A DNA stretch of 64,000 nt from DATJGR01 sp963787045 (GTDB lineage: Bacteria; Pseudomonadota; Gammaproteobacteria; Pseudomonadales; Azotimanducaceae). The notes beneath the pieces are model-generated. The model saw nothing but the letters and a program-made list of their open reading frames with translations, had not been told where the DNA came from and ran no database searches. Positions 10,001 through 18,913 of the stretch are shown here, piece by piece; within the stretch, counting starts at the first letter, position 1; each line of letters begins with the position of its first letter. Location: positions 1 through 64,000 of the forward strand of contig CAWBBR010000001.1 of NCBI GenBank assembly GCA_963787045.1, written 5' to 3'. Made by a program: the position numbers and the translations under genes.

Positions 10001-11206
10001 ATGGCTAGCTTCGTGAGCCATCTCGAATGCTCATACGATGGCAGCCGATATCCGGCGCGGTCGTTGCAGACGGTGTCGGCGTTGGGCAAGCCGTTGCTGG
10101 TGCGTTACGACCTCGGTGCGCTGCGCAATGCCGTTTCGAAGGAAGACGTAGCGGCGCGGTCCGGCGGCTTGTGGCGATTCCACGAATTCCTGCCGGTTGA
10201 ACACGCGCACAATCGACTCGACCTCGGCGAGGTCGTTACACCGCTCGTGCGGTTGAACGCCACAGGGAGCGGCGAACTGTGGGTCAAGGACGAGAGCCGC
10301 CTTCCCACCGGATCGTTCAAGGCGCGCGGCCTCGGCGTTGCGGTCTCCATGGCGAAGGAACTCGGTCTGACGCATCTCGCGATGCCGACGAACGGTAACG
10401 CCGGCGCCGCGATGGCTGCATATGCCGCACGGGCCGGTTTGAGGGCCACCGTGTTCTGCCCGGCGGACACGCCGGAAATCAACGTCCGCGAAATCGCGCT
10501 ACAAGGGGCGGACGTCTATCGCGTCGATGGCCTCATCAACGATTGCGGCCGCATCGTCGCCAACGGCGTTGCCGAGGTGGGCTGGTTCGACCTGTCGACG
10601 CTGAAAGAGCCGTATCGGATCGAAGGCAAGAAGACCATGGGACTCGAACTCGCCGAGCAGTTCGGCTGGTCGCTGCCCGACGCCATCTTCTATCCGACCG
10701 GCGGCGGAACCGGGCTGATCGGCATGTGGAAAGCGTTCGCGGAACTCGAGGCAATCGGTTGGATCGGCGCGCAGCGGCCGAAGATGATCGCCGTTCAAGC
10801 CGACGGTTGCGCGCCGATCGTGCGCGCGTTCGAAGAGGGCAAGGAGCACGCGACGCTCTGGGAGAATGCACGCACCATCGCAGCGGGTATTCGGGTGCCG
10901 GTCGCGCTGGGAGATTTTCTGATCCTGCGCGCCGTGCGCGAGTCCGGCGGATTCGCGATGGCCGTTTCCGATGACGCGATTCTGGAAGCGCAGCAAGCGG
11001 TGGCGTCGCGTGAAGGCGTCTTGTTGTGCCCGGAGGGCGCCGCGACCCACGCCGCATACACGCAAGCGTTACGCGACGGACGCATTGCGAAATCCGATCG
11101 CGTCGTGTTGTTCAATTGCGCGAGCGGGCTCAAGTATCCGATGCCGGAAGCGACCGCGACGTTTTCGACGCGCGACGCCGACCCATATCGTCGCTTCAAG
11201 ACTTAG
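10001..11206 (+). CDS. Threonine synthase family PLP enzyme
   Basis: A 401-residue fold-type II PLP enzyme. The PLP lysine lies in LPTGSFKARGL, the phosphate loop is PTGGGTGLIGMW, and TNGNAGAAMAAYAARAG is the SGNxG-type substrate loop. Threonine synthase converts O-phosphohomoserine to threonine; some relatives act as diaminopropionate or other beta/gamma-replacing enzymes, so the assignment is to family level. The N-terminal piece (LECSYDGSRYPAR) is a shortened version of the Zn-ribbon of archaeal-type ThrC with only one Cys left. The start MASFVSHLECS was chosen over the longer frame because GCGGAGAC precedes it. No hom or thrB is nearby. Confidence 0.8.
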   Translation: MASFVSHLECSYDGSRYPARSLQTVSALGKPLLVRYDLGALRNAVSKEDVAARSGGLWRFHEFLPVEHAHNRLDLGEVVTPLVRLNATGSGELWVKDESRLPTGSFKARGLGVAVSMAKELGLTHLAMPTNGNAGAAMAAYAARAGLRATVFCPADTPEINVREIALQGADVYRVDGLINDCGRIVANGVAEVGWFDLSTLKEPYRIEGKKTMGLELAEQFGWSLPDAIFYPTGGGTGLIGMWKAFAELEAIGWIGAQRPKMIAVQADGCAPIVRAFEEGKEHATLWENARTIAAGIRVPVALGDFLILRAVRESGGFAMAVSDDAILEAQQAVASREGVLLCPEGAATHAAYTQALRDGRIAKSDRVVLFNCASGLKYPMPEATATFSTRDADPYRRFKT

Positions 11207-11342
11207 CGGATCAGCATTTCCTTGAAGGTCTGATCGAAGCGGATAGCCCTTCGCGGCGCGACATTGCCACGCAGCGTCATGTCCGAATAGGCTGAATGCT
11301 GCGCGCACTATCGCGTGCAGCGTTCGCCGTCGAGGGGTTGCG

Positions 11343-12380
11343 ATGAACGGCATCGACAAACAGTTGCAGGCGTTGGTCGATCTCGCGGTGGGCGAGGACG
11401 GCCCCGGCGCGATTCTCGGGGTTACCGCTCCGCAGAGCGACGTCGACTGGAAGGGCGCGTCGGGCGCGTTCAAACGAGGTGCGCGCAAGCGGCTGAAAGC
11501 GGCCGATGGATTCCGCATCGCCAGCATGTCGAAAACGTTCACGGCGACTCTGGTGATGCAACTCGTCGAACAGCGCAAGCTGAGTCTCGATGCTCGACTC
11601 GGCGATTTCTTTCCGAAGGAATTCGTCCGCAAAGTTCATCCGCGTGCATCCGCGATCACGTTGACGCATCTGCTCAATCACACCGCCGGGCTATGGGATT
11701 TTGCATTGAGCGACGAGTGGGGACGTGAATTGCGAAGCGATCTTGGTGCATTCCGCCACCCCGACGCGATCCTGGAGTGGGCCGTGACGCATGGCGCACC
11801 GGTCGGAGACGTTGGCGCGGGACACGTCTATTCCGATACCGGCTACGTCATTCTCGGCCACATCCTGCAGCGCGTGACGGGCGTTGCATACAAGACGCTG
11901 TGCAGGCGCCGCATATTCAAACCGTTGGGAATGGCAGAGACCTGGCTGGAGGGGCACGAGCAACCGCTCACGTCGTTGTCGCATTCATACTCCGGCCGGT
12001 GGGACGGGCTGCAACTGAACGGCAGTGCGGACTGGGCCGCGGGCGGTCACGTATCGACGGTAGGGGACCTGGCGCGATTCGTCCGCGGTCTGTTTCGCGA
12101 CGCGGCGCTCGTGTCGCAATCGAGCCTCGATCGGATGCTCGTAACGGTGCCGACTCCGAATCATCGCTACGGACTTGGCGTCGGCATCCGGCGTGAAGCG
12201 GCCGAGGGCCGGCCCGAAACCGCGCATACCTTCTGGGGACACTCGGGGCATTGGGGTTCGTTCATGTTCTACGTCCCGTCATTGCGTGCGACCGTTACCG
12301 GAACGGTGAACCGCGCGGCACAGGACAATCGTTGGCTGTTCTCGAAGATCGTCGATTGCCTCGCCGAGACCGCGATGTGA
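11343..12380 (+). CDS. Serine beta-lactamase-family hydrolase (class C fold)
   Basis: A 345-residue hydrolase of the beta-lactamase/D-aminopeptidase/esterase family. The nucleophile motif SMSK (S-x-x-K), the second motif YSDTGY and a third-motif equivalent HSG (GHSGHWGS) are present. There is no signal peptide, so the protein is probably cytoplasmic and more likely an esterase or peptidase than an antibiotic-resistance enzyme. The stop codon overlaps the GTG of the next gene, so the two hydrolases are translationally coupled. Confidence 0.85.
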   Translation: MNGIDKQLQALVDLAVGEDGPGAILGVTAPQSDVDWKGASGAFKRGARKRLKAADGFRIASMSKTFTATLVMQLVEQRKLSLDARLGDFFPKEFVRKVHPRASAITLTHLLNHTAGLWDFALSDEWGRELRSDLGAFRHPDAILEWAVTHGAPVGDVGAGHVYSDTGYVILGHILQRVTGVAYKTLCRRRIFKPLGMAETWLEGHEQPLTSLSHSYSGRWDGLQLNGSADWAAGGHVSTVGDLARFVRGLFRDAALVSQSSLDRMLVTVPTPNHRYGLGVGIRREAAEGRPETAHTFWGHSGHWGSFMFYVPSLRATVTGTVNRAAQDNRWLFSKIVDCLAETAM

Positions 12381-13366
12381 ACGGGTCCACGCGACCGTTT
12401 GCCGACGTCGACGGACGGCCGTTGGCGAATTCGGTGGCCGACGCACGTTTCCTGCGAATCGGCGGCGTGGATCAATGGGTGATGGTTCGCGGCCGCGACA
12501 CTGCGAATCCGTTGCTGATTCTGCTGCACGGCGGTCCCGGCGCATCGTCCATTGCGATGCATCGCTCGTGGAATGCCGATCTCGAAGACGCGTTCACCGT
12601 CGTGTACTGGGACCAGCGCGGCGCCGGGCGTTCGTACTCGAAGTCGATTCCGCCGGAGTCGATGACGATCGATCGCTTCGTGGCCGACCTCGACGAACTG
12701 GTCGACGCGATGCTTGCGCGATTCGGCCAACAGCGCGTCGTAATCGTGGGTCACTCGTGGGGCAGCGCGCTCGGAACACTGTATGCGACCCGTACGCCGG
12801 TGAAGGTCGCCGCATATGTCGGCGTCGGTCAGATTTCGAACATGGCGCAAAGCGAAGCCGAGTCGTACGCGTTTGCGTTGGCGCAGGCCGAGGCGCGCGG
12901 TCACCGAAAGGCGCTTGCGGACCTGCGGGCGATGGGTCCGCCGCCGCTGCCGGTTCCGGCGCTGATGCGTCAACGGCGCTGGCTGACGGCGCTCGGCGGC
13001 GCGTTCGGGGCAGGATTCTCCTTGCCGAAGATGCTGTGGCGGATGATTTCCGCGCCGGAAGCGACGCCGTTCGATTTCGTGCGGTTGATGCAAGGCACGC
13101 GCTTCTCCATCGACCATCTGTGGTCGCAGATGGAACCGCTGCGGCTCGACCGCGACCATCGACGTTTCGACGTGCCCGTATTCTTTCTGCTCGGCCGCCT
13201 CGACAAGCAGGTAGTTGCAACGCTGGCCGCAGACTATTTCGAACACATCGACGCGCCGCACAAGGAACTCGTCTGGTTCGAACAGTCGGGCCACTTTCTG
13301 CCGTTCGAGGAACCGGCGCGCTTCAACGCCACGTTGATCCAGCGCGTGCGTCCGTTCGCCCGCTAG
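12377..13366 (+). CDS. Alpha/beta hydrolase, proline-iminopeptidase type
   Basis: A 329-residue alpha/beta hydrolase of the S33 type. The oxyanion-hole motif is LLHGGPGASS, WDQRGAGRS follows, the nucleophile elbow is GHSWGS, and the late acid and base are in LLGRLDKQ and QSGHFLPFEEP. HGGPG plus DQRGxGxS is typical of proline iminopeptidases and related peptidyl or ester hydrolases. The start GTG overlaps the preceding TGA by four bases (ATGTGA), which decides it. Exact substrate unknown. Confidence 0.85.
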   Translation: MNGSTRPFADVDGRPLANSVADARFLRIGGVDQWVMVRGRDTANPLLILLHGGPGASSIAMHRSWNADLEDAFTVVYWDQRGAGRSYSKSIPPESMTIDRFVADLDELVDAMLARFGQQRVVIVGHSWGSALGTLYATRTPVKVAAYVGVGQISNMAQSEAESYAFALAQAEARGHRKALADLRAMGPPPLPVPALMRQRRWLTALGGAFGAGFSLPKMLWRMISAPEATPFDFVRLMQGTRFSIDHLWSQMEPLRLDRDHRRFDVPVFFLLGRLDKQVVATLAADYFEHIDAPHKELVWFEQSGHFLPFEEPARFNATLIQRVRPFAR

Positions 13367-13371
13367 CGGGC

Positions 13372-14070
13372 TCAGGTCATCGGCGAGGGCGGGGCGGAGA
13401 TGTCCGTTGCGAGGTGCGCCGCTTCGTTGAAACGACGCACCACGATGTAGTCGTCGACCATCACGATGTGACTGATCGAACCGTTGTCGGCACCTGTGAA
13501 CGCAAACGGCCGTGCGCCGGTGGCGTACGCGAGGATGTGCGCGATGACGCCGCCGTGCACCACCGCCACCACGAGCTCGTTGGGATGCTTCGCCTTGATG
13601 CGCTTCAGCGCGGGCATGATACGGTCGTGCAGTTGCTGCCATGATTCCGCACCCGGAATGACGTCCCAACGCTGTTCGGCGATCATCCGCTGATAGATCG
13701 GGTGATTCTGGTGCGCGTGGATGCGCAACGCACCACCTTCCCATTCGCCCAGGTTCACTTCGCGTAAATCCGGTTCGACGATCGACGTGATTCCGAGTGC
13801 CGCGCACAGCGGTGCCGCGGTCTCGACAGTACGGCGAAGGTTGGTCACGTAGACGGCGCCGATCTTCTCGTTGCTCAGTCTCATGGCCACCCGCCGCGCC
13901 TGTTCGCGACCGTTGGCGTGCAACTCGGGATCGCCGTGACCGTTGACGAGCGGAAACGGCGATTCGGCGGTGGCGGCGCGCGACTCGCCATGCCGCACCA
14001 GTAGAATCTCGGTGGCGCCGGGAGGGCGGGCGAAGGTCTGCTGACGGTATTCTTTCGTTTTGTCGTTCAT
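13372..14070 (-). CDS. Histidine phosphatase family protein (phosphoglycerate-mutase-like)
   Basis: A 232-residue branch-1 histidine phosphatase. The catalytic motif is LLVRHGES, the conserved Arg lies in VTNLRRTVETAAPL, the Glu in LREVNLGEWEGG and the second His in VVHGGVIAHIL. It probably acts on a small phosphorylated metabolite; substrate not predictable. The start MNDKTKE has GAGG upstream, and the stop is only a few bases from the convergent hydrolase gene. Confidence 0.85.
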   Translation of the reverse strand: MNDKTKEYRQQTFARPPGATEILLVRHGESRAATAESPFPLVNGHGDPELHANGREQARRVAMRLSNEKIGAVYVTNLRRTVETAAPLCAALGITSIVEPDLREVNLGEWEGGALRIHAHQNHPIYQRMIAEQRWDVIPGAESWQQLHDRIMPALKRIKAKHPNELVVAVVHGGVIAHILAYATGARPFAFTGADNGSISHIVMVDDYIVVRRFNEAAHLATDISAPPSPMT

Positions 14071-14206
14071 CGTTCCTCGTGTAACGTCGTGTCGCGCTGG
14101 CGCATTGTAGTTGCATCGCGCGGTCGTGCGAGACACTGGACCGGACTAAGGGATCGGCACTGATCGCCGGCGAAAGGCTGACAGCCGAGATGCGTACCGG
14201 CATTCC

Positions 14207-15148
14207 TCACGCGCGTGATGTCACGGTCGGTACATCCGGCTGACGCATCACCGTAGTCGCGACCGAAATCATCGACGCCAGATCCGTCAGATTCGCCGGC
14301 ACGACGAGCGTGGTGCTCGCCTTCGCGAGCTTGCCGAACTCACCTAGATACGACTCCGCCACGCGCAGCTGCATCGCTTCGTGTCCACCCTCGGCGCGAA
14401 GTGCGGATGCGACCTGACGCAACCCTTCGGCAGTAGCCGTTGCCACCGCGAGAATCGCCTCGGCCTGTCCCTGCGCTTCGTTGATCTGCTGCTGTTTCGA
14501 TGCTTCCGACGCCTTGATCACGCGCTGCTTGTCGCCTTCTGCTTCGTTGATCTTCGCATCGCGCTCGCCCTCTGACGTCAGCACCACGGCGCGCTTCTCC
14601 CGCTCAGCGCGCATCTGCTTCTCCATCGCGCTCAGCACGTCGTGCGGTGGGTTGATGTTCTTGATCTCGTACCGCAGCACCTTCACGCCCCAAGGTTCGG
14701 TCGCCTTGTCGAGTTCGAGCACGATGTTCGTGTTGATCGCGCCGCGCTCCTCGAAGGTGCGGTCGAGATCGATCTTGCCGATCTCGCTGCGCAGCGTCGT
14801 CTGCGCGAGCTGCGTGATTGCAAAGATGTGATCGGCGATGCCGTACGACGTGCGTTGTGCGTCCATCACGCGCAGATACAACACGCCGTCGACGCCGACC
14901 TGCACGTTGTCGCGGGTGATGCACGTCTGTTCGGGGATGTCGATCGCGTCTTCTTTGAGGCTGTGCCTGTACGCGATCGTCTCGACGAACGGGATCAGGA
15001 TGTGAAAGCCGGCCTGCAGCGTGCGGCTGTACTTGCCGAGATATTCGACGACGAACGCACTCTGCTGCGGCACCACCGTGGCCGTCTTTGCGATCAGAAT
15101 GATCGCGACTACCGCAATCATCAGCGCTACTACACCAGCTGTTCCCAT
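14207..15148 (-). CDS. SPFH/band-7 membrane protease-associated protein (QmcA/stomatin-like)
   Basis: A 313-residue stomatin/prohibitin family protein with an N-terminal membrane anchor (VVALMIAVVAIILIAKT), an SPFH domain (VVPQQSAFVVEYLGKYSRTL ... VKVLRYEIKNINPP) and a long coiled-coil C-terminus rich in Glu/Lys/Ala. Such proteins form large ring assemblies in membrane microdomains and often regulate FtsH-type proteolysis. The start follows AGGAGG at a good distance. It lies nine bases downstream of nfeD, the usual partner. Confidence 0.92.
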   Translation of the reverse strand: MGTAGVVALMIAVVAIILIAKTATVVPQQSAFVVEYLGKYSRTLQAGFHILIPFVETIAYRHSLKEDAIDIPEQTCITRDNVQVGVDGVLYLRVMDAQRTSYGIADHIFAITQLAQTTLRSEIGKIDLDRTFEERGAINTNIVLELDKATEPWGVKVLRYEIKNINPPHDVLSAMEKQMRAEREKRAVVLTSEGERDAKINEAEGDKQRVIKASEASKQQQINEAQGQAEAILAVATATAEGLRQVASALRAEGGHEAMQLRVAESYLGEFGKLAKASTTLVVPANLTDLASMISVATTVMRQPDVPTVTSRA

Positions 15149-15156
15149 CGCTCCTC

Positions 15157-15588
15157 CTATTCGGCTTCTATGCGTAGCGTAATTCCATCGACGCCGACTA
15201 CACGCGCCATCGCACCGGATGCGATCGGTGCGACACCGACATTGCGGGCGTTCCACGTCGTGCCGCGATGATCGATGCGGCATTCGGCGTTGGGCGCGAG
15301 ATCGTTGGCGATGCGGATGCGTTCGTCGACAAGGTCGTCCTTTCGGTCTGCCACCTGCGGGCGCAGCGCGGTATAGACGCGACGGCGGAAGAACACCATC
15401 GAAACGATCGAGAGTCCGGCAAAGACGATCCACTCTGCCCACAGCGGCAGGTCGGGGGCATTGAGCGCGAGCAGTCCCGACAGAATGGCGGCGACGCCGA
15501 GGAATACGAGGTAGAACTCGGCCTCGATGAAGAACAATTCGGCGCCGAGCAGCAACGCGCCGACGACGATCCAGGTCCACCACGCCAT
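15157..15588 (-). CDS. NfeD-like membrane protein
   Basis: A 143-residue protein with three to four transmembrane segments (WWTWIVVGALLLGAELFFI, FYLVFLGVAAILSGLLAL, WIVFAGLSIVSMVFF) and a C-terminal OB-fold-like beta domain (RIDHRGTTWNARNVGVAPI), the short NfeD/YbbK layout. NfeD proteins are nearly always encoded beside an SPFH gene, and here they form a two-gene minus-strand operon. The pair is thought to work together in membrane quality control. Confidence 0.9.
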   Translation of the reverse strand: MAWWTWIVVGALLLGAELFFIEAEFYLVFLGVAAILSGLLALNAPDLPLWAEWIVFAGLSIVSMVFFRRRVYTALRPQVADRKDDLVDERIRIANDLAPNAECRIDHRGTTWNARNVGVAPIASGAMARVVGVDGITLRIEAE

Positions 15589-15675
15589 GTCGTGTCTTCC
15601 GCTACGTAACGAGGCTGCCGGGTGTTATAGCCGATGCGCGGCACGCAGACCAGCGCACCCGAGTGCGGCGGTTGG

Positions 15676-16215
15676 TCACGACCGCGCGATCGTCTTCAGG
15701 CGCTCGATGCGCTCGTCGGCGGCGCCGAGATATTCGACCAGAACGCCAACGACTGCAGAGAGATCCAAAGTACCCGCGGCGTGCATCTCCTCCAGATCCG
15801 CCCAATCCTTGGTGCGGTTGAAGAAAGCCTTGAACACCGCGATGTCTTCGCAGGACAGAAACGGAATGGAACGATTGGAGAACGTCTCCCAGCGGGTGCG
15901 CTGGGCGGCCTCGTCGTGAAACCGCGTGGTGTTGAGGAACAGATCGATCGGCGTCTGTTCCCACCACAACCGAACCTGGCCCTCGCGCCGGATGGTGGCG
16001 AGGTCCTTCGCGGAGTGCGCTACACCGGCGGGTAGGCACTTGAAGACCGCCTCGCTGTGCTCGGGGCTGACGAATACGTTCACGTCGATGTCGATCGTGC
16101 CGCGCGCGCGTTGCGTGCACCAGGCCAGCGCGAGCGCGCCGCCGAATGCGTGCGGCAACTGGGCGCGTTCGAGCGCCTTGTGCAACGCGACGATCTTGGT
16201 CGGCAGGCCGCTCAT
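15676..16215 (-). CDS. Nucleotidyltransferase (AbiEii/MNT-like)
   Basis: A 179-residue protein of the polymerase-beta nucleotidyltransferase fold. The core motif is FGGALALAWCTQRARGTIDI followed by Asp: GG, then R-x-T-x-D-I-D with the metal-binding acids, as in AbiEii/AbiGii-type toxins and other minimal nucleotidyltransferases. The C-terminal half is helical (AVFKAFFNRTKDWADLEEM). The ATG overlaps the stop of the XRE regulator gene by four bases (ATGA), so the two are translationally coupled. A toxin role is inferred from family and context only. Confidence 0.75.
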   Translation of the reverse strand: MSGLPTKIVALHKALERAQLPHAFGGALALAWCTQRARGTIDIDVNVFVSPEHSEAVFKCLPAGVAHSAKDLATIRREGQVRLWWEQTPIDLFLNTTRFHDEAAQRTRWETFSNRSIPFLSCEDIAVFKAFFNRTKDWADLEEMHAAGTLDLSAVVGVLVEYLGAADERIERLKTIARS

Positions 16216-16553
16216 CCGTGTGGAAACCGCGGGAACATCAGCTTCTTCGAATGTCGGGCCGGAAATTGCGCGGCCAGTTCCAACACGGCTTCCAGCTCCT
16301 TGCCGCGGTCGATGCCGTCGTGGTGACGGATGCGCCGCGAGCGACGGAAGTCGACGGCAAAACCGCACGCGTCGAGCAACCGGAGAAACGTAGCAACGGA
16401 CGGCGCCTTCTTGCCCTGCTCGTACGCGAGCAGGGTAGCGTGCGACGTGCCGGCGCGAGCGGCGACCTCGCGCAGCGAGCCACGCGCTTCGAGCCGGGCA
16501 GCGCGTAGCGTGCTGGCAGCGCGTTCGGAGTATTTCGACGTCGTCGAGGCCAT
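16212..16553 (-). CDS. XRE-type helix-turn-helix regulator
   Basis: A 113-residue DNA-binding protein with a Cro/cI helix-turn-helix (LREVAARAGTSHATLLAYEQ then KKAPSVATFLRLLDAC). It is first of a two-gene unit with the nucleotidyltransferase. The start MASTTSK is preferred because the longer frame would run through the palindrome just upstream. The position of that perfect inverted repeat against its start codon suggests that it represses its own operon, as antitoxin-type regulators do. Confidence 0.85.
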   Translation of the reverse strand: MASTTSKYSERAASTLRAARLEARGSLREVAARAGTSHATLLAYEQGKKAPSVATFLRLLDACGFAVDFRRSRRIRHHDGIDRGKELEAVLELAAQFPARHSKKLMFPRFPHG

Positions 16554-16557
16554 GGCG

Positions 16558-16581
16558 CATGGTATCCGATCGGATACCATG
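16558..16581. promoter_or_regulatory. 24-bp perfect palindrome, probable operator
   Basis: The sequence reads CATGGTATCCGA followed by its exact reverse complement. It lies 5 to 28 bases upstream of the XRE regulator start codon on the minus strand, where a bound dimer would block transcription or ribosome access. A perfect 12-bp half-site is far beyond chance for a region this size. Binding by the XRE protein is inferred. Confidence 0.75.
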
Positions 16582-16613
16582 CTTCCAGCGCCGCGATAGC
16601 GCGTGACGGACGT

Positions 16614-17375
16614 CTAGATTGCCTGTGCGGCTGCTTCGCGCGCCGCGCGCACCTTTTCGTTGGTCTGGTTGAACAGCAGCTCGCGGCGCGCCTTTTCTTC
16701 GGCCTCGGTCAGCGTCCTCTGTCCCCACTCGCGGTTCACGGTCCATCCCTTGGCGACGGCGGGACGCGCGCCTACTGCGTCGACCCAGCGCTTGAGGTTG
16801 GGGTACTTCTCCCAGACCTGCTCGTCGATGAGTCGGTTCAGCAACATCGCCCAAGGCCACGTGATCATGTCTGCAATGCTGTAGTCGGCGCCGGCGAGAT
16901 ATTCGTTCGCGCCGAGTTGCGCGTCCATGACGCCGCACAGGCGATCGACTTCGCCGACGAATCGCTTGGTGCCGTATTCGAGTTGCTTCGGGTCGTCGGC
17001 AATGTTCTTCGCGTAATTCTTGAAGTGATTCGCGTTGCCCATCATCGGACCGAGGTTCGCCATCTGCCAATGCACCCACTGCAGCACCTTGTAGCGTTCC
17101 GATGGTGCCTTCGGCAGGAACTTCCCGCTCTTGTCGGCGAGGTATTCGAGGATCGCACCGGATTCGAAGATCGAGATCGGGTTGCCGCCGCCGAGCGGCG
17201 CGTGATCGGTGATCGCCGGCATTCGGTTGTTGGGGCTGATGCGCAGGAACGCGGGCTTGAACTGATCGCCGCCGCCGATGTCGACCGGCAGCGTCCGATA
17301 TTCGAGTCCGCACTCTTCGAGCATGATGGTGACTTTCCAGCCGTTCGGCGTGGGCCAGTAGTGGACGTCGATCAT
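16614..17375 (-). CDS. Glutathione S-transferase (YfcG/Ure2p-like)
   Basis: A 253-residue cytosolic GST. The N-terminal thioredoxin-like domain begins with IDVHYWPTPNGWKVTIMLEE, in which TPNGWK matches the catalytic Asn/Thr loop of the YfcG/Nu-class enzymes. The cis-Pro and glutathione-binding segments are NNRMPAI and SIFESGAILEYLA, and the helical C-domain contains AGADYSIADMITWPW. Such enzymes act as disulfide reductases or glutathionyl transferases. The start is set by GAAGGAG upstream. Monocistronic by appearance. Confidence 0.9.
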   Translation of the reverse strand: MIDVHYWPTPNGWKVTIMLEECGLEYRTLPVDIGGGDQFKPAFLRISPNNRMPAITDHAPLGGGNPISIFESGAILEYLADKSGKFLPKAPSERYKVLQWVHWQMANLGPMMGNANHFKNYAKNIADDPKQLEYGTKRFVGEVDRLCGVMDAQLGANEYLAGADYSIADMITWPWAMLLNRLIDEQVWEKYPNLKRWVDAVGARPAVAKGWTVNREWGQRTLTEAEEKARRELLFNQTNEKVRAAREAAAQAI

Positions 17376-17483
17376 GGCAACTCCTTCGGGATCGAGATGG
17401 GTTTGAGGCGGGATCATATCGATTCGGCGCGGTGAGGTAATGCGCACGGGTGTACTCTCGACTCGACGATACGACAGAGGTTG

Positions 17484-17891
17484 ATGACTATGGGAAACGT
17501 GTGTCGACTGGCGATCGTGCTGGCGCTGGCCTCGGTGTGTAATCCGGTCGCGGCGAGCGCCGGCGACCTGTGGCAAGTGACGTCGACGATGTCGATGCAG
17601 GGCATGCCGAGCGCGATGCCTGCTCGGGCGGCGAGCGTGTGTACCGCGAAGACATGGTCGCAACCGCCCGGCGGTGCCAACAGTTCATGCACGCGCTCGG
17701 ATTTTCGCGTCGACGGCGCAAAGACGACGTGGACAGAGAAGTGCACGAACCCGCCGATGACCGGGCATGGCGAGATCACCCGCCAAGGCAGCGATGCGTT
17801 CAGTGGTGCGATCGACTTCGAAGCGCCGCAAGGCAACATGACGATCAAGCTCGACGGCGTTCGCGTCGGCGACTGCGACTCGCCGCAGTAG
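17484..17891 (+). CDS. DUF3617 family periplasmic protein
   Basis: A 135-residue exported protein with a signal peptide ending near VAASAGD. The mature part has the DUF3617 pattern: GDLWQVTSTMSMQGMP, then paired cysteines (VCTAKTW, SSCTRSDF, EKCTN) and a beta-rich ending DGVRVGDC. The family is abundant in GC-rich Gammaproteobacteria, and its function is unknown. It lies just upstream of, and on the same strand as, the oxygenase gene (7-base gap), so they may be cotranscribed. Confidence 0.75.
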   Translation: MTMGNVCRLAIVLALASVCNPVAASAGDLWQVTSTMSMQGMPSAMPARAASVCTAKTWSQPPGGANSSCTRSDFRVDGAKTTWTEKCTNPPMTGHGEITRQGSDAFSGAIDFEAPQGNMTIKLDGVRVGDCDSPQ

Positions 17892-17898
17892 AGCAGGG

Positions 17899-18891
17899 GT
17901 GAGCGATCTACCGATCATCGATGTCGCTCCGCTCGTCGACGCCGCGCCCGGCGTGGCGCGCGTCGCGCAGCAGATCGGCGCCGCTTGTCGCGACACAGGC
18001 TTCTTCTACGCGGTCGGACATGGCATCGATCCAGCGCTCGCGTCCAGGCTCGAATCGGCGAGCAGGCAGTTTTTCGCGCTGGACCTCGCCGAGAAATCGC
18101 GCATCCGGATGGATCTCGGCGGGCGAGCGTGGCGCGGCTACTTTCCGGTCGGCGGCGAGTTGACGTCCGGCATTCCGGACGACAAGGAAGGACTGTATTT
18201 CGGCGCCGAACTCGACGAGCGCGACCCGCGCGTGGTGGCCGGTACGCCGTTGCACGGACGCAATCTGTTCCCGCATCGTCCGGATCTGCGCGGTCCGGTG
18301 CTCGGTTGGCTCAACGAGATGACGCGCCTCGCACACGCGTTGATGCGGGGCATCGCGCTCAGCCTCGGTCTCGATGCGAACTACTTCTTCGACCGATATA
18401 CGCGCGACCCCTTGATCCTGTTCCGCATCTTCAACTATCCGGGAATGTCTGCTCGCACCCCATCGTTGGATCGTTGGGGCGTCGGCGAACATACCGACTA
18501 CGGCGTGTTGACCATTCTGAAGCAGGACGATGTCGGTGGACTGCAGGTGAAGAGCCGCACCGGCTGGGTGGCCGCGCCGCCGGTCGCAGACGCATTCGTC
18601 TGCAACATCGGCGACATGCTGGATCGGATGACGCGCGGTCTTTATCGATCCACGCCGCATCGGGTCATGAACGAGAGCCAGGTGGATCGCATGTCGTTTC
18701 CGTTTTTTTTCGATCCGAGCTTCGATGTGGTCGTGAAACCGATCGAGACGCTTGCGGTGGACGCATTCGTCGACGATCGCGAACTGCGCTGGGATCGGTC
18801 GAGCGTGCATGCATTCGATGGCACGTACGGCGATTATGTACTTCAGAAAGTCGGCAAAGTGTTCCCCGCGCTGACGCAGCGTGTTCTTTAG
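17899..18891 (+). CDS. 2-oxoglutarate/Fe(II) oxygenase, isopenicillin-N-synthase-like
   Basis: A 330-residue member of the DIOX/IPNS family. The N-terminal domain starts LPIIDVAPLVDAA. The iron ligands are the HTDYG motif and the His of YRSTPHRV, and the 2-oxoglutarate-binding Arg-x-Ser is in DRMSFPFFF. Homologues hydroxylate or desaturate small molecules; in bacteria many are of unknown substrate. GTG start at 17899. A run of eight T bases inside the gene (SFPFFFD codons) is a possible slippage site, but the frame is intact. Confidence 0.85.
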   Translation: MSDLPIIDVAPLVDAAPGVARVAQQIGAACRDTGFFYAVGHGIDPALASRLESASRQFFALDLAEKSRIRMDLGGRAWRGYFPVGGELTSGIPDDKEGLYFGAELDERDPRVVAGTPLHGRNLFPHRPDLRGPVLGWLNEMTRLAHALMRGIALSLGLDANYFFDRYTRDPLILFRIFNYPGMSARTPSLDRWGVGEHTDYGVLTILKQDDVGGLQVKSRTGWVAAPPVADAFVCNIGDMLDRMTRGLYRSTPHRVMNESQVDRMSFPFFFDPSFDVVVKPIETLAVDAFVDDRELRWDRSSVHAFDGTYGDYVLQKVGKVFPALTQRVL

Positions 18892-18913
18892 GTTTCAAGG
18901 AGTGAAGCAATCA

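Noticed and set aside
18704..18712. Run of eight T in the 2-oxoglutarate oxygenase gene as a programmed slip site
   Set aside because: The frame is intact through it, and no alternative product is conserved in the other frames.
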